Both the position numbers and the translations under genes were made by a program. A stretch of 64,000 bases of DNA. Origin: Reticulitermes speratus. Taxonomy: Eukaryota > Arthropoda > Insecta > Blattodea > Rhinotermitidae. The stretch lies in contig JAJKFL010000014.1 in assembly GCA_021186555.1 (NCBI GenBank), forward strand, positions 41,963,200-42,027,199. The letters are read 5' to 3'. Shown here piece by piece: positions 35,959 to 45,286 of the stretch (position 1 is its first letter; the number at the start of each line of letters is the position of its first letter). A model generated the notes under the pieces. It was not told where the DNA came from and did no database searches. It saw nothing but the letters and a program-made list of their open reading frames with translations.

Positions 35959-36399
35959 AAGGTAAAGGTAACGGTAAAGTTCTCCCTACAACGGGCCATG
36001 AAGGCCCAGAGGGGGAGTAGAGGTATAACTCTACTCTTTCTTTAACCCTGGTACTAGATGTGGGACTGCGACGAGCTGGTCCCTCGTCCAGAGGAGTCCT
36101 ACCGACTGTGGTGTGTCTCAAATGTGTGTGATCGTGAAACCTCGACGAAACGAGGAGGCCCAGGCCCATATAGGGCTGTCGAGCCATAGGAAAAAAAACT
36201 AGATGAGGGTGGGTTGCCAACTCCACGCCCCGGCCGCTTTACTCCCGGCAAAGAGACCCGGTACCCATTGTACAGGAGGCTGGGTGAGCCCCAGGGCCGG
36301 TCTGGACGGCTGCGGAAAATCTCGCCACCACCGGCATTCGATCCCCGGACCGTCCAGCCCGTAGCGAGTCGCTATACCGACTGAGCTATCCCGGCCCAC
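35959..36399 (-). mobile_element. SINE family A, minus orientation, carrying a nested insertion
   Basis: The head (minus) shows A box GATAGCTCAGTCGGTATAGC and B region GGGGATCGAATGCCGG. The element is flanked by GGACCTAGGTAGTA at 35945-35958 and GGACCTAGGTGGTA at 36400-36413, a 14-bp target-site duplication with one mismatch. Its body is interrupted by a 137-bp insertion (36061-36197). Confidence 0.9.
36061..36197 (+). mobile_element. Family D retroposon nested in SINE A
   Basis: The insertion is bounded by ACTAGATG at 36053-36060 and 36198-36205. It ends in CCCATATAGGGCTGTCGAGC and a short A tail (36190-36198), the same 3' end as the family D element at 31621-31853. At 137 bp it is shorter than that copy and probably 5'-truncated. 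Confidence 0.85.
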
Positions 36400-36510
36400 G
36401 GACCTAGGTGGTAGGACACCAAAATGGATCTTAGATAAATGGTTTTAAGCTTCGCACAGGATCAGACTGCTTGACGATACCGTCTAATTTTAGCTCTTAT
36501 TAAAACGATA

Positions 36511-36750
36511 ATGATCCTTAGCTTCGCAAGACCTGAAGTTCTCACAGCGCTGTTGCTGAGGATACAGGTCTTCCGAGATATGACGTCATGTAGTTGTGTG
36601 AATGATTGCCGACGTTTCGGAGAATTGTATAGCCTTCATCTTCAAGGGTTAAGCAGTAAATTTTTCTTGGACTCCTTAACTCTTGAAGATGAAGGCCATA
36701 AAATTCTCCGAAACATCCGGAACCACTCGCCCAGTTACCTGAATTCACAT
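36511..36750. mobile_element. Palindromic dispersed repeat (EVLTALLL / LTLEDEG frames)
   Basis: Plus-strand frame 36511-36756 reads PEVLTALLLRIQVFRDMTSC and later LTLEDEGHKILRNI. The minus strand of the same region encodes a near-mirror peptide (LTLEDEGYTILRNV), because the DNA is an inverted repeat around 36660. Each arm contains the TTGAAGATGAAGG...TCTCCGAAAC motif. I recall these frames as frequent spurious proteins in hemimetabolous insect annotations. It is a repeat, not a gene. Confidence 0.7.
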
Positions 36751-36889
36751 CCTTAGTGTTCCTAAAGTCATTAAACGTATTAAGCGGCTAAGAATATGTC
36801 AGTTTTTGTTAACAAAGGACCCACATTAAGAGATTATGTTGGTTGTGTGACGGAACATTCAGAGTATAGGAAGTTCTTTGCTAGAATCG

Positions 36890-37152
36890 TCAGCATATTG
36901 TGAGTTTGGTTTTGTAATCCGTGACCATTCGTGCAGCTGCACTTACTTGTTCACGAGTATTCTCCGTAGAAAGCACAGAAGTTGATTCTGCAATGGCGTC
37001 CAGTGTTTCTGGTGTGAAGTTGAGTCGTTGTCCAAGGACACGCCATGAATTTCCTAGTTGATTGGCCACAACAGAGATGTCTCTGTCTGTCAGGCGTCTA
37101 TCACTCTCCATGATATCGACGTCGCCTCTACTGGCACGCTTCGCTTTTTCTT
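36890..37152 (-). CDS. Candidate death-domain protein, exon 2 (death domain)
   Basis: This minus-strand exon starts right after a strong splice acceptor (polypyrimidine TTTTATTTTCTGCAG) and stays open to TGA at 36890-36892. The peptide has the alternating helix pattern of a death domain: LTDRDISVVANQLG (helix 1), NSWRVLGQRLNF (helices 1-2, with the conserved Trp), TPETLDAIAEST (helix 3) and ENTREQVSAAARMVTDYKTK (helix 4). This is residues about 72-138 of the predicted 140-aa product. Death domains mediate protein-protein contacts in innate immune and cell-death adaptors such as IMD, FADD, Pelle and ankyrin-type proteins; which of these is undetermined. The usual helices 5-6 are missing, so the domain may be short or may continue through the internal donor-like GTAAGT after ...TREQ. 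Codon phase fits exon 1 at 41322-41481. Confidence 0.55.
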
Positions 37153-37254
37153 CTGCAGAAAATAAAAGCAAAATCTACCTCGAAAATTGTTTTCCTTAGG
37201 GTAAAATTAAGCTAGACATATGTTACACAAAGACAAACAATCGCCTTAAGGTAA

Positions 37255-37540
37255 GGACAAAAGGTCACCACGTAACCTGCCATGAAGGCACACAGAGTGA
37301 GAGTAGAGGTATAGCTCTATTCATTCACAAACTTGGCGCTAGATGGGGGTGGCTGGTTAACGCCACGCCCCGGCAGCTTTACCCCGGGAAAAAGACCAGG
37401 TACCCATTGTACAGGAGGCTGTGTGGGTCTCGAGGCCTGTCTGGACGGGTGCCGAAAATCTCGCCTCCACCGGGTTTCGATCCCCGAACCGCCCAGCCTA
37501 AAGAGATTCGCTGTACCGACTACACTATCCCGGTAGCCTC
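37255..37540 (-). mobile_element. SINE family A, diverged copy, minus orientation
   Basis: The body matches the other family A copies (CCCGGGAAAAAGACCAGGTA, CCCATTGTACAGGAGGCTG, GGTTTCGATCCCCG). The A-box region has decayed (minus GATAGTGTAGTCGGTACAGC), so this copy is older. It lies just upstream (minus strand) of the death-domain exon, inside the proposed intron. Confidence 0.8.
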
Positions 37541-37646
37541 AAATTAGCTAAAACCTCTTGATAAAGAACAGATCAGTACCGAATTATAAAAGAAACCTCA
37601 AAATTTATTGACATTACAAGATCAGTTAGGAAAATTAAGGGTGTAA

Positions 37647-38402
37647 GGTAAAGTTCACCCTAGAACAGGCCATGAAGGCCCAGAGGGGGAGTAGAGGTAT
37701 AGCTCTACTCTTTCTTTAACCCTGACACTAGATGAGGTGGGTGGTCAACTCCACGCCCCGGCCCTCGTATCCCAGGGATAGTTTTCCAGCAGTGCTGTGT
37801 GGATGCGAAAGCTGGACGTTAACGAAGGCAGACAAAAGGAAGCTAGATGCCTTCGAGCTATGGACGTGCAGAAGACTGCTGAGGGTACCGCGGACAGCAA
37901 GAAGGACGACTGCATCGGTGATTAAACAAATTAAGACCAGGCACTCCCTAGAAACCTTAGCTGTAATAGGCAAATAGAAATATTACGGACACATAATGCG
38001 CACGTTAGATTAACTGGAAAATGATTTGGTGTTAGGATTGACAGACGGCAGTAGAAGAAGAGGAAGACAGCGGACAAGATGGACAGACGAAATACGAAGA
38101 ACCATGACGATGAACTGGCATGACACCATAAATGCCAAACAAAACAGAACGCAATTGAGGGACATGATCTACAAGGCCGTGGAAAACAGCAAACGACAAA
38201 ACAAAAACAACTAAGGTACAGCAAGGTCCTATACCTCTTGCTCAGAAAATCCAATGGGACCACCAGGGGTCGCTTGTGACCTCAAGGAACTACTACTACT
38301 ATGCATTGTACAGGAGGCTGGGTAGGCCCCAGGGCTGGTCTGGACGGGTACAGAAAATGTCGCCTCCACCAGGATTCGATCCCCGGACCGTCCAGCTCGA
38401 GA
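37647..38402 (-). mobile_element. SINE family A split by a LINE fragment
   Basis: The 3' part (37647-37765, with GGCCATGAAGGCCCAGAGGG) and the head part (38304-38402, with B region GGGGATCGAATCC and TCCTGTACAATG) of a family A SINE are separated by a plus-strand LINE 3' fragment. About 30 bp of the expected SINE body is missing at the junction, so the LINE insertion removed target sequence instead of duplicating it. Confidence 0.82.
37766..38303 (+). pseudogene. LINE reverse transcriptase C-terminus, nested in SINE A
   Basis: Plus-strand frames read LCGCESWTLTKADKRKLDAF, ELWTCRRLLRVPRTARRT, then YYGHIMR and RRRGRQRTRWTDEIRR. This is the 'CE-WTL---D--KL-AFE-WC-RR-L-I-W' and 'GRQR-RW-DDI' tail found downstream of the RT core in many LINEs. 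A TAG at 37975-37977 and frame changes inactivate it. The fragment is strongly 5'-truncated and ends in a (CTA)n tail near 38288-38300, typical of target-primed insertion. Clade not determined. Confidence 0.75.
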
Positions 38403-38829
38403 ACAAGACCTTAGAGCGTAAGTGACATTAGGGTGATGGAAAGTGCGTAATGTGCAGGGAGCATAATGAGTCGCTTGTCCCTTGTCTAGTGTACAGAGCT
38501 AAAGCTGTCCCTGTTCATGAATAAAGGCATATAGAGGAATTAGATCTCGGGCTGGATGGACTTAAGTGACGAGCTTCATGGCCTGCGGAAAGTAACACGC
38601 CGTACACGTTAAACAGGACACTGGATGGGCCCCAAAAATCGTTTGGGAGTTTTGAAAAAAAAATTGAACCTACCAGGGATCATACATCGGACCTTCAGGT
38701 CTACAGTCTAGTCACAATACCAAGTATGATATTTTGGCGCCTCCAGTGTTCATTGTTCCAAAATAATAGGCTTACATCGCTTCGGAGCTTGACTTCTTTC
38801 CAACCTCATCTAAGGAGAGACCTAGTGAT

Positions 38830-39201
38830 ACTGACTGAGGAGTTTGCAGTTGACCTTGGCAGTTGATTGCGACGTTGAAAGCCGACTGTCCCTTGTCTGT
38901 AACCAGTAACCGATTTATTCCAATCACTAACGCATTGAGTTTAAGTGCAGTCGTGTTTTGTGCGTGTGACATACTAAAGCTTTTGCCTGTAGTGTTCTAT
39001 ATGGTTAGAGCTGTGCATAAATTTGACTTCAGGTTTGTTATAAATGAAATACCTAACAAATGGCGACCAGTGGAAAGAAGGTCATACAGTGATAGAGACT
39101 CGTGTTTTTTAAAGGATCTACATGTTTTCCCTCGGCCATCGTCGCGAGTGTTAAGGGACTCTACCCACGCTATTCAAGGTCAATTACATTCTCTTGAGTA
39201 A
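38830..39201 (+). repeat. Dispersed 370-bp repeat, copy 2
   Basis: Counterpart of 34465-34843: same orientation, roughly three-quarters identical by eye, ending in the shared TTCTCTTGAGTAA phrase (TCCTCTTGAGTAA in copy 1). Both copies keep a frame containing WRPVERRS/RRPVERRS, so a coding origin is possible but unproven. The stretch 38403-38830 before it shows no recognised feature. Confidence 0.72.
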
Positions 39202-39569
39202 CGGACAGTACTCATTCGGTTGCGATGGGCAGTTAAAGTCTGAAAATGGTGCCTACGGGAGCCTGCTAGTTGCCTCCCCACCTTGTCACTTAAGAACAGA
39301 AAAAGATAAAATTTTCGAAAATTTGTGTTGTTTTATGGACAAAAGACAACGGACAAAATGTCAGTGGAACATGGTGAAGGACACACACACACACACACGC
39401 ACACACCAGTTCGGCCAGTAGAAGATCCTTACACTAAAACCCACACAGACGTCCCCCAACTTTAACACAAAATTAGAAGCACAATATAATATTATAAGCA
39501 AGAAATATCACTAGTCTAAAAGCCGTGGCGAACATTTCACAATACACGACACGTTTCGCAAGGCGTATG

Positions 39570-39650
39570 TACAGGGTATACACAAAAGAATGGTGCGGTT
39601 TCCCTTTATTCACCATTGAAACCGCACCATTCTTTTGTGTATACCCTGTA
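39570..39650. repeat. Perfect 32-bp inverted repeat (hairpin)
   Basis: 39570-39601 (TACAGGGTATACACAAAAGA then ATGGTGCGGTTT) pairs perfectly with 39619-39650 across a 17-nt loop. It stands alone in AT-rich DNA and may be a pair of transposon ends joined head to head, or a short foldback element. It has no T-run, and a terminator role makes no sense in this genome. An (AC)n run is nearby at 39382-39400. Confidence 0.85.
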
Positions 39651-40424
39651 TAATAAGAATACTTACGGATACATAAAATTATCCGTTATATGCACTACTA
39701 AATATATGCTGAATTCTTAACAGCAAACGCTAAAATATTCGTAACCTTGACAACATTTTAGCATTTAATAATAAATGAAGATGCGCAGAGATGAATAAAA
39801 TACCGAAATCATTATCCTATAAAAATAATGTATAATTTTTGTATATTTTGTGAGAAATGTATGTATATATTTTGCGTTTCTATGGCTATGTATTATTTAG
39901 GGTACAAATTTATGTAAGCCTTGGCAATACCACTTGTTAGGCAGTAAATACCACCCTGATCATGATCTGCGTTGATCGAAACAGGTGGGAGATAAATTAA
40001 GAGGTATTTGAAAATGTGTGTTCAGTGACAATACTGTTCACATGTAACACATGTAACACACCATCATCAGAACACATTAGAATTAATCTTATAATTTGCC
40101 GTACTCAACAAATCAAGGACAAACTTAGCCGGAAGTACTCCATGTTGCGGTCGACATGCCCTCGTCTTCAGGAGGTCCCGTATTCAAACCCTGAAAGTAT
40201 TTTTTGCGAGTTTCATTCCTGTCAACAGTCACACCAGATGTTTAGATTTCTGTCATCAAGTTTATGAAACTATGCAAACTTCAGACGAAGATGGGACAGT
40301 GTAGTCTTCCGAAATGTTTGCACTCATTTACAAGACTATACGGCGATATAACTCAAGAGGGCCTCAATCTAAATTTTCAACGACTTAAAGACCTAAATCC
40401 CAGCAGGAACAAAATATTTTTCTG

Positions 40425-40562
40425 TTCTCGAAACGTCCAGACCGGCTCTGAGGTCCATCAACCTCCTATTCCTTTCCCGGGAGTTAAGAATGAGTGGATC
40501 TATACCTGTACTCCCCCTATGTGCCTTCATGGCGTGGACAGGAAACCCTTTACCATAAAGAC
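40425..40562 (+). mobile_element. SINE family A, 3' fragment, plus orientation
   Basis: Diverged plus-orientation match to the 3' half of family A: CGTCCAGACCGGCTCTGAGG, CTTTCCCGGGAGTTAAGAAT, CTATACCTGTACTCCCCCTA and GTGCCTTCATGGCGTGG. The tRNA-like head is absent. The flanking stretches 39651-40424 and 40563-40860 contain no recognised gene. A poly-C run lies at about 40685-40702. Confidence 0.65.
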
Positions 40563-40871
40563 CTGAATTCCAAGAATATTAGACTTTGTGATTTAAATTA
40601 GGTCAGTATTTTTATGTATATAATTGCAGTTGCAAACATAATTTTAAAAATCAAACAAATTTTATTTAACCGCAGGGTCAGTCCCCCCCCCCCCCCCCTC
40701 CCCAACGAAAAATTCTGGGTGCGCACCTGGAGTTTGGAGAACACAGATTTATATGAGAGGAGGTGGGAAATTGTCTCAACTATTTAATAAACTAAAAAAT
40801 TCTGAGAAGTAACAGCTTTGAGGTTGTCACTGAGGTGTTCCTGAGGATTTGGGTATTGTAGAATGTGACAG

Positions 40872-41180
40872 GGGGCACGCGGTGGCGCAGTTTGGTTGAG
40901 ACACTACGCTACAAGCCGGAAGGTCGCGGGTTCGATTCCCGATGGTGTCTTTGGAATTTTTCATTGACATAATCCTTTCGGTCGCACTATGGCCCTGGGG
41001 TCGATTCAGCCTCTAACAGAAATGAGTACCAGGAATATTTCCTGGACGGTAAAGGCGGCCGGTGCGTAGGGCTGACAACCTTACCACCTTCATGTGCCGA
41101 TTGTCTATAAATCTGGGAGCCTCAACCTCCTGGAACCCTTGGGCCTGTCCAGGCTTGTAATGGGATTGTTTTACCTTTTA
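40872..41180 (+). mobile_element. tRNA-derived SINE, family B, full-length
   Basis: The A box region GGTGGCGCAGTTTGGTTG and a perfect B box GGTTCGATTCC lie in the first 80 bp. The body (CTATGGCCCTGGGGTCGATT, GAGCCTCAACCTCCTGG) and the 3' end AATGGGATTGTTTTACC follow. It is bounded by GAATGTGACAG (40861-40871) and GAAAGTGACAG (41181-41191), a target-site duplication with one change. It lies within the proposed intron of the minus-strand death-domain gene. Confidence 0.88.
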
Positions 41181-41321
41181 GAAAGTGACAGTGTAGTAGG
41201 TTAAGGAGTCAAGCAGATTTCATCTTAGACTGACTTAGAAAACACTGACCCAACAGTATAAAGTCACATCCCAGAAGACCTGAATAAGTGAGTGAAACAG
41301 TTGGAATGAGAATGACATTAC

Positions 41322-41481
41322 CTTCACGTTGCTGCGTCGTTCTGGGACAGCTTCCTGTTCCATGATACTTCCTGTTACGGACAGAGTTCCTGGCAGCGCC
41401 GTCTTGACTAGTGGTTCTCGGCCAGTGATCCAACTTGCTGACCGTTGCTGAATAGATCGTAGTCTGCTCTGAAGAAGCCAT
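41322..41481 (-). CDS. Candidate death-domain protein, exon 1 (start exon)
   Basis: The minus strand has an ATG in strong context (CCAAAATGGC) followed by 53 open codons beginning MASSEQTTIYSATVSKLDHW. The exon ends at a consensus donor GAAG|GTAATG (intron starts at 41321). It ends one base into a codon. The death-domain exon at 37152 begins with the two bases needed to complete it (G+AA = Glu), so the phases match. The product would be 140 residues: a Ser/Thr/Arg-rich, low-complexity N-terminus joined to a death domain. The intron would be about 4.2 kb and filled with SINEs, which is ordinary for such genomes. No domain is visible in this exon itself. Additional exons between the two are possible. 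Confidence 0.45.
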
Positions 41482-41494
41482 TTTGGAACAGTAA

Positions 41495-41510
41495 TTTAGA
41501 CTGAGCTGAA
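41495..41510 (-). promoter_or_regulatory. Possible initiator (TCAGTC) upstream of the death-domain start exon
   Basis: On the minus strand TCAGTC lies at 41504-41499, about 20 bases before the ATG, and fits the arthropod initiator consensus TCAGT. No TATA box is evident. The placement gives a short 5' leader. This is a short motif and weak evidence by itself. Confidence 0.25.
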
Positions 41511-41639
41511 CTTGAGTTACACAGGACGAAAGGCTCTGGTCTGTAGTACAAGTAGCTGAATAATGAGGTACAGAGCAAGGAGTATGGCTTGGGTATTTGC
41601 GGCCTGCGGCTAGAACCAGGTAGGCGGACAGGAAACAAA

Positions 41640-42676
41640 GGGCTTGAAAAATCCCAAATATTTCAAAGAATAAGACTGTGACTTAATTTTACTTTACAAT
41701 GTTGCCAATTTCAGTACTTACGAAAAGACGAAAACTGATTCAAGCACATATCTTCAGATCACGGATTTGTATTTTTGGGGGCCCACGTTTGAATCCATGT
41801 TGGTTGGACAGCTCAGCCTTTATAATGACTAGACTACGGACAGGACAGTACGGGGTTCAATACGAAACGCTTCTATGTTCCAAGAACTTACGAAGTACCA
41901 GACAAAAAATTGCAATATAACCTCAAAAAACCAGAAAAGCGTGAAAGTTCATTTTTTAACAAAACACAAAATGTTTTGGAAGCATAAAATACACTAAATG
42001 ATTTACAGAAAGCTTTATTACACAAAGCAATCAATCTCACTCAATGGAAGGCGGAGGTGGATTGGTTAAGAGTGATTTGCGAACATTAGTACAGATAAAG
42101 TGCCGATAAAATATTTTAAATCATGTGTTGAAGTGACTGTAGCTTTTAGCAATAAAACCCCCCTGACGATGATCCTAGGATCGAAACACGTGTAGGGGTA
42201 CAATTTTAACAATTTTATAATAAAGCTACTTAATAAGTGGTTTTAGTGTGCATCGGTTGGTTTATAACTTAATTTAATTAGTACAGACATAACCCCAACT
42301 CGCCAGCCACTTGTCTAATCCCGATACGTCGGAACAGGTCACGAAATTCGAAAACATGGTATTAAAATTGGTGAACACAAATGTTAGAGATTCCGAAAAT
42401 CAGGTCTACTGTACTTCAACTGATTACACCCATCCCTTGTTTTAAGCCCCACTTGTTTTAGGCCTTTTTGCTTTAACGCCCCTTTCCAATACACACATCT
42501 TAATTTACGTCCTCTCATTTTCGGTTTAACGCCCTTTGGCTGGCTGCGTTCTACTACGCTAAATCCTACCCATTCCATTATTTCTTATGGGAATATAATA
42601 TTTATTTACGTCCTTTTTCATTAACGCCCATTTTTCGGTAAAAAAAAGACGTAAAACAAGGGTTTGGTGTAAACGT
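41640..42676. other. Intergenic/upstream sequence with one hammerhead-like motif
   Basis: No gene is recognised. 42157-42200 carries CCCCCTGACGA, the hairpin GATCCTAGGATC, GAAAC and ACGTGTAGGGG; about 75 bp downstream comes GTGTGCATCGGTTGGTTTA. Both parts are shared with copies at 51079-51120 and in the foldback element at 62391-63184. Confidence 0.5.
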
Positions 42677-42961
42677 AAGGTAAAGTTCAACCTAGAATAG
42701 ACCAAAAAGGCCCAGAAGGGGAGTAGAGGTACAGCGCTACTCTTTCTTTAACCTTGGCACTAGAAGGGGGTGGGTGGTCAACGCCACGCTCCGACCGCTT
42801 TACAACCGGAAATGAGAACCGTTACCCATTTTACGGGAGGCTGGGTAGGCCCCAGGGACGGTCAGGACAGGTGCGGAAAATCTCGCCCCTACCGGGATTC
42901 GATCTCCGGACCGTCCAGCCCGTAGCGAGTCGCTATACCGACTGAGCTATCGCGGCCCACA
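42677..42961 (-). mobile_element. SINE family A, minus orientation
   Basis: Near full-length. The minus-strand head has A box GATAGCTCAGTCGGTATAGC and B region GGAGATCGAATCCCGG. The 3' end on the plus strand starts AAGGTAAAGTTCAACCTAG. No convincing target-site duplication was found. Confidence 0.82.
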
Positions 42962-42964
42962 AAT

Positions 42965-43965
42965 CTTAAATGAGATAATTTTATGTCCTACTGGGAAAAA
43001 TCTAATCAATTTGAGGACCGTTAGTTGTTACTCTGAACTACATCATTATTCCATATAACAAATCTTGTAAAATTTTAAAATTATTAATATATTATCGATT
43101 TATTATCCAGATAAGCACAAAAATTGAACACTGTAAGTTGGTTTATTTACTTGTCTATATGTTTCGGCCTTTTATATTCTTCCATCATCAGGCAGAAACA
43201 CAAGTACATAATCGGAAAAGTATGCTATGGAAGAGGCCTCTGCTTCACACACAGCGTGACAAAATACAAAAAATTAGCTATTATTCCCAATAAAGGAATA
43301 ATCAACACAAAAAATATGTGTTAAAAATAATTAAAATCCAAAAGTGTTTTAGATTTTAAGGATAAAAAATGTTCCTGTATGTTATTACAGCAACATGTGA
43401 CAGGCATGAACCACGCAACTGCCTATGTTTGACGCGACCTTGGGTGGTATATGGTGCTGTGAGAAGTACTCAGTTTGTAAATCCACTGAAACTGTTCAAG
43501 GTGGTTAATAAAAAATGATAATCATAATACATTACCACTTACGGTTTTACATGTGGCGTAAACTGTCCTTTAATGCGTTACATTAAATCTTCACGTATGG
43601 TTATCCAAGCTTGTTGAACATTTTGTATCGCTAGTGAAGGTTGGTGAACTTTGACTGTGTAGAAATACATTGCAGGGAAGTAAATAAACGAAAGTACAGC
43701 GTTCAAGTGTTGTGTTTGTTTGAACAATAAAGCCATATTGATTAACTTACACAACGAGATGATGTTAACTAAATTTGTATTAACACATTATTTTCCTCCT
43801 TTATCTTGTAACAGGTACACAACAATAATCTCGCGGACACCTCGTCCCACAGTAATTCCAACTTTTGACGCAATGTGCGCGACCACAGCTCTGAAACTAG
43901 ATAATCTGTGGCTCTGAAGGCCCTTAACACCGGGCTTGGCTTCCCGTCTGCTTTATGACACATGA
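42965..43965. other. AT-rich intergenic sequence with one GAAAC-hairpin motif
   Basis: The minus strand at 43193-43156 has CTGATGATGG, a weak hairpin and GGCCGAAACATATA, another copy of the recurrent motif. The rest (43200-43965) shows no gene or repeat. Confidence 0.45.
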
Positions 43966-43967
43966 CT

Positions 43968-44668
43968 GTCAGTGATATACGGCATAGTCAGTGATATACG
44001 GCATAGTCAGTGATATACGACATAGTCAGTGATATACGGCATAGTCAGTGATATACGGCATAGTCAGTGATAACGGCATAGTCAGTGATATACGGCATAG
44101 TCAGTGATGTACGGCATAGTCAGTGATATAAGGCCCAGTCAGTGTTATACGGCAGTCAGTGATACAAGGCCAGTCAGTGTTATACGGCATAGTCAGTGAT
44201 ACAAGGCCCAGTCAGTGTTATATGGCATAGTCAGTGATATACGGTATAGTCAGTGTTATATGATATAGTCAGTGATACAAGGCCCAGACAGTGTTATATG
44301 GCATAGTCAGTGATATACGGTATAGTCAGTGTTATACGACATAGTCAGTGATACTAGGCCAAGTCAGTGTTATACGGCATAGTCAGTGATATACGGTATA
44401 GTCAGTGTTATATGATATAGTCAGTGATACAAGGCCCAGACAGTGTTATATGGCATAGTCAGTGATATACGGTATAGTCAGTGTTATACGACATAGTCAG
44501 TGATACTAGGCCAAGTCAGTGTTATACGGCATAGTCAGTGATATACGGTATAGTCAGTGTTATATAAATATAGTCAGTGATACAAGGCCCAGACAGTGTT
44601 ATATGGCATAGTCAGTGATATACGGTATAGTCAGTGTTTATACGGCATAGTCAGTGATATACGGCATT
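43968..44668 (+). repeat. 19-bp satellite with about 151-bp higher-order period
   Basis: About 37 units of CATAGTCAGTGATATACGG and variants (TGTTATATGA, TGATACAAGGCCCAGA, TGATACTAGGCCAAG). The left part is uniform. In the right part a series of eight variant units repeats (ACTAGGCCAAGTCAGTG at 44353 and 44504), a higher-order repeat of about 151 bp. Confidence 0.93.
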
Positions 44669-45059
44669 CGGTTCAACCCAACGCTCATCGTGACTGGCTA
44701 CGTGAGACAGTAAAGACGGCGATACATATGGTGCTGAACTACGCCGTTTTGCGTCAGTCTTTAGGCGCCTTAATAAAATTGTGAAATGCGACTATTAGCT
44801 TCGCCATGTCCGTCTGTAGGTCCGTCCGCCTATCTGTCTGTCCATCAGCCCGCATGGAACATCTAGTGTGTGAAACATTTCACACGAAAGTTATAGAGAA
44901 AAACAAAGCACTTATTTTATGTTCAATAATTTTTCCCCAAAAATCGTGCCTTTTATGAGATAATGTAGAAAAACACGGTAGAGCCAGACAGACCACAGAT
45001 GATAATATAATACTGCGCATGCGCTTTGCATGCTAGATAACTAAGGCTCAGTTCGTCAG

Positions 45060-45286
45060 TGACAGCGGAAGAGTAAGGTTGTACTACGAGCAGCGAACGA
45101 AGAGAGTTAGAGTGGTGAAGTGGAAAAGGTATACCGGCTGCAATCCAGTGATTGTCGGCCGGGTGTAAGTGGTGTAGTGAATACAGTGAAGTGTGTGCTA
45201 GTGATCAGTCATGAATATAACGGGAGTAAGACCCCAAGACTTTTCGTCTTGATCCTAGATCAAAACATAAAAGGGAACTACCGCAA
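45060..45286 (+). promoter_or_regulatory. Probable 5' untranslated region of the LINE
   Basis: GC-richer, stop-containing sequence leading directly into ORF1. It includes TCAGTTCGTCAGTGACAGCG, which has two TCAGT initiator-like motifs (45050-45062). Jockey-type LINEs carry internal promoters in their 5' end, so this placement is expected, but the true 5' end of the element is not defined by a visible target-site duplication. 44669-45050 has no recognised feature. Confidence 0.4.

Noticed and set aside
39570-39650. Intrinsic terminator
   Set aside because: No U-run after the stem, and the genome is eukaryotic.
40685-40702. Poly-C/poly-G runs (also 51001, 54367, 58846, 59480) as functional G-quadruplex sites
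   Set aside because: Single homopolymer runs with no repeated G-tract spacing; ordinary microsatellites.
42157-42200. Calling the motif a canonical, active hammerhead ribozyme
   Set aside because: All copies have an additional T between A9 and stem II, so the usual 10.1-11.1 pair is displaced. Reported only as hammerhead-like.
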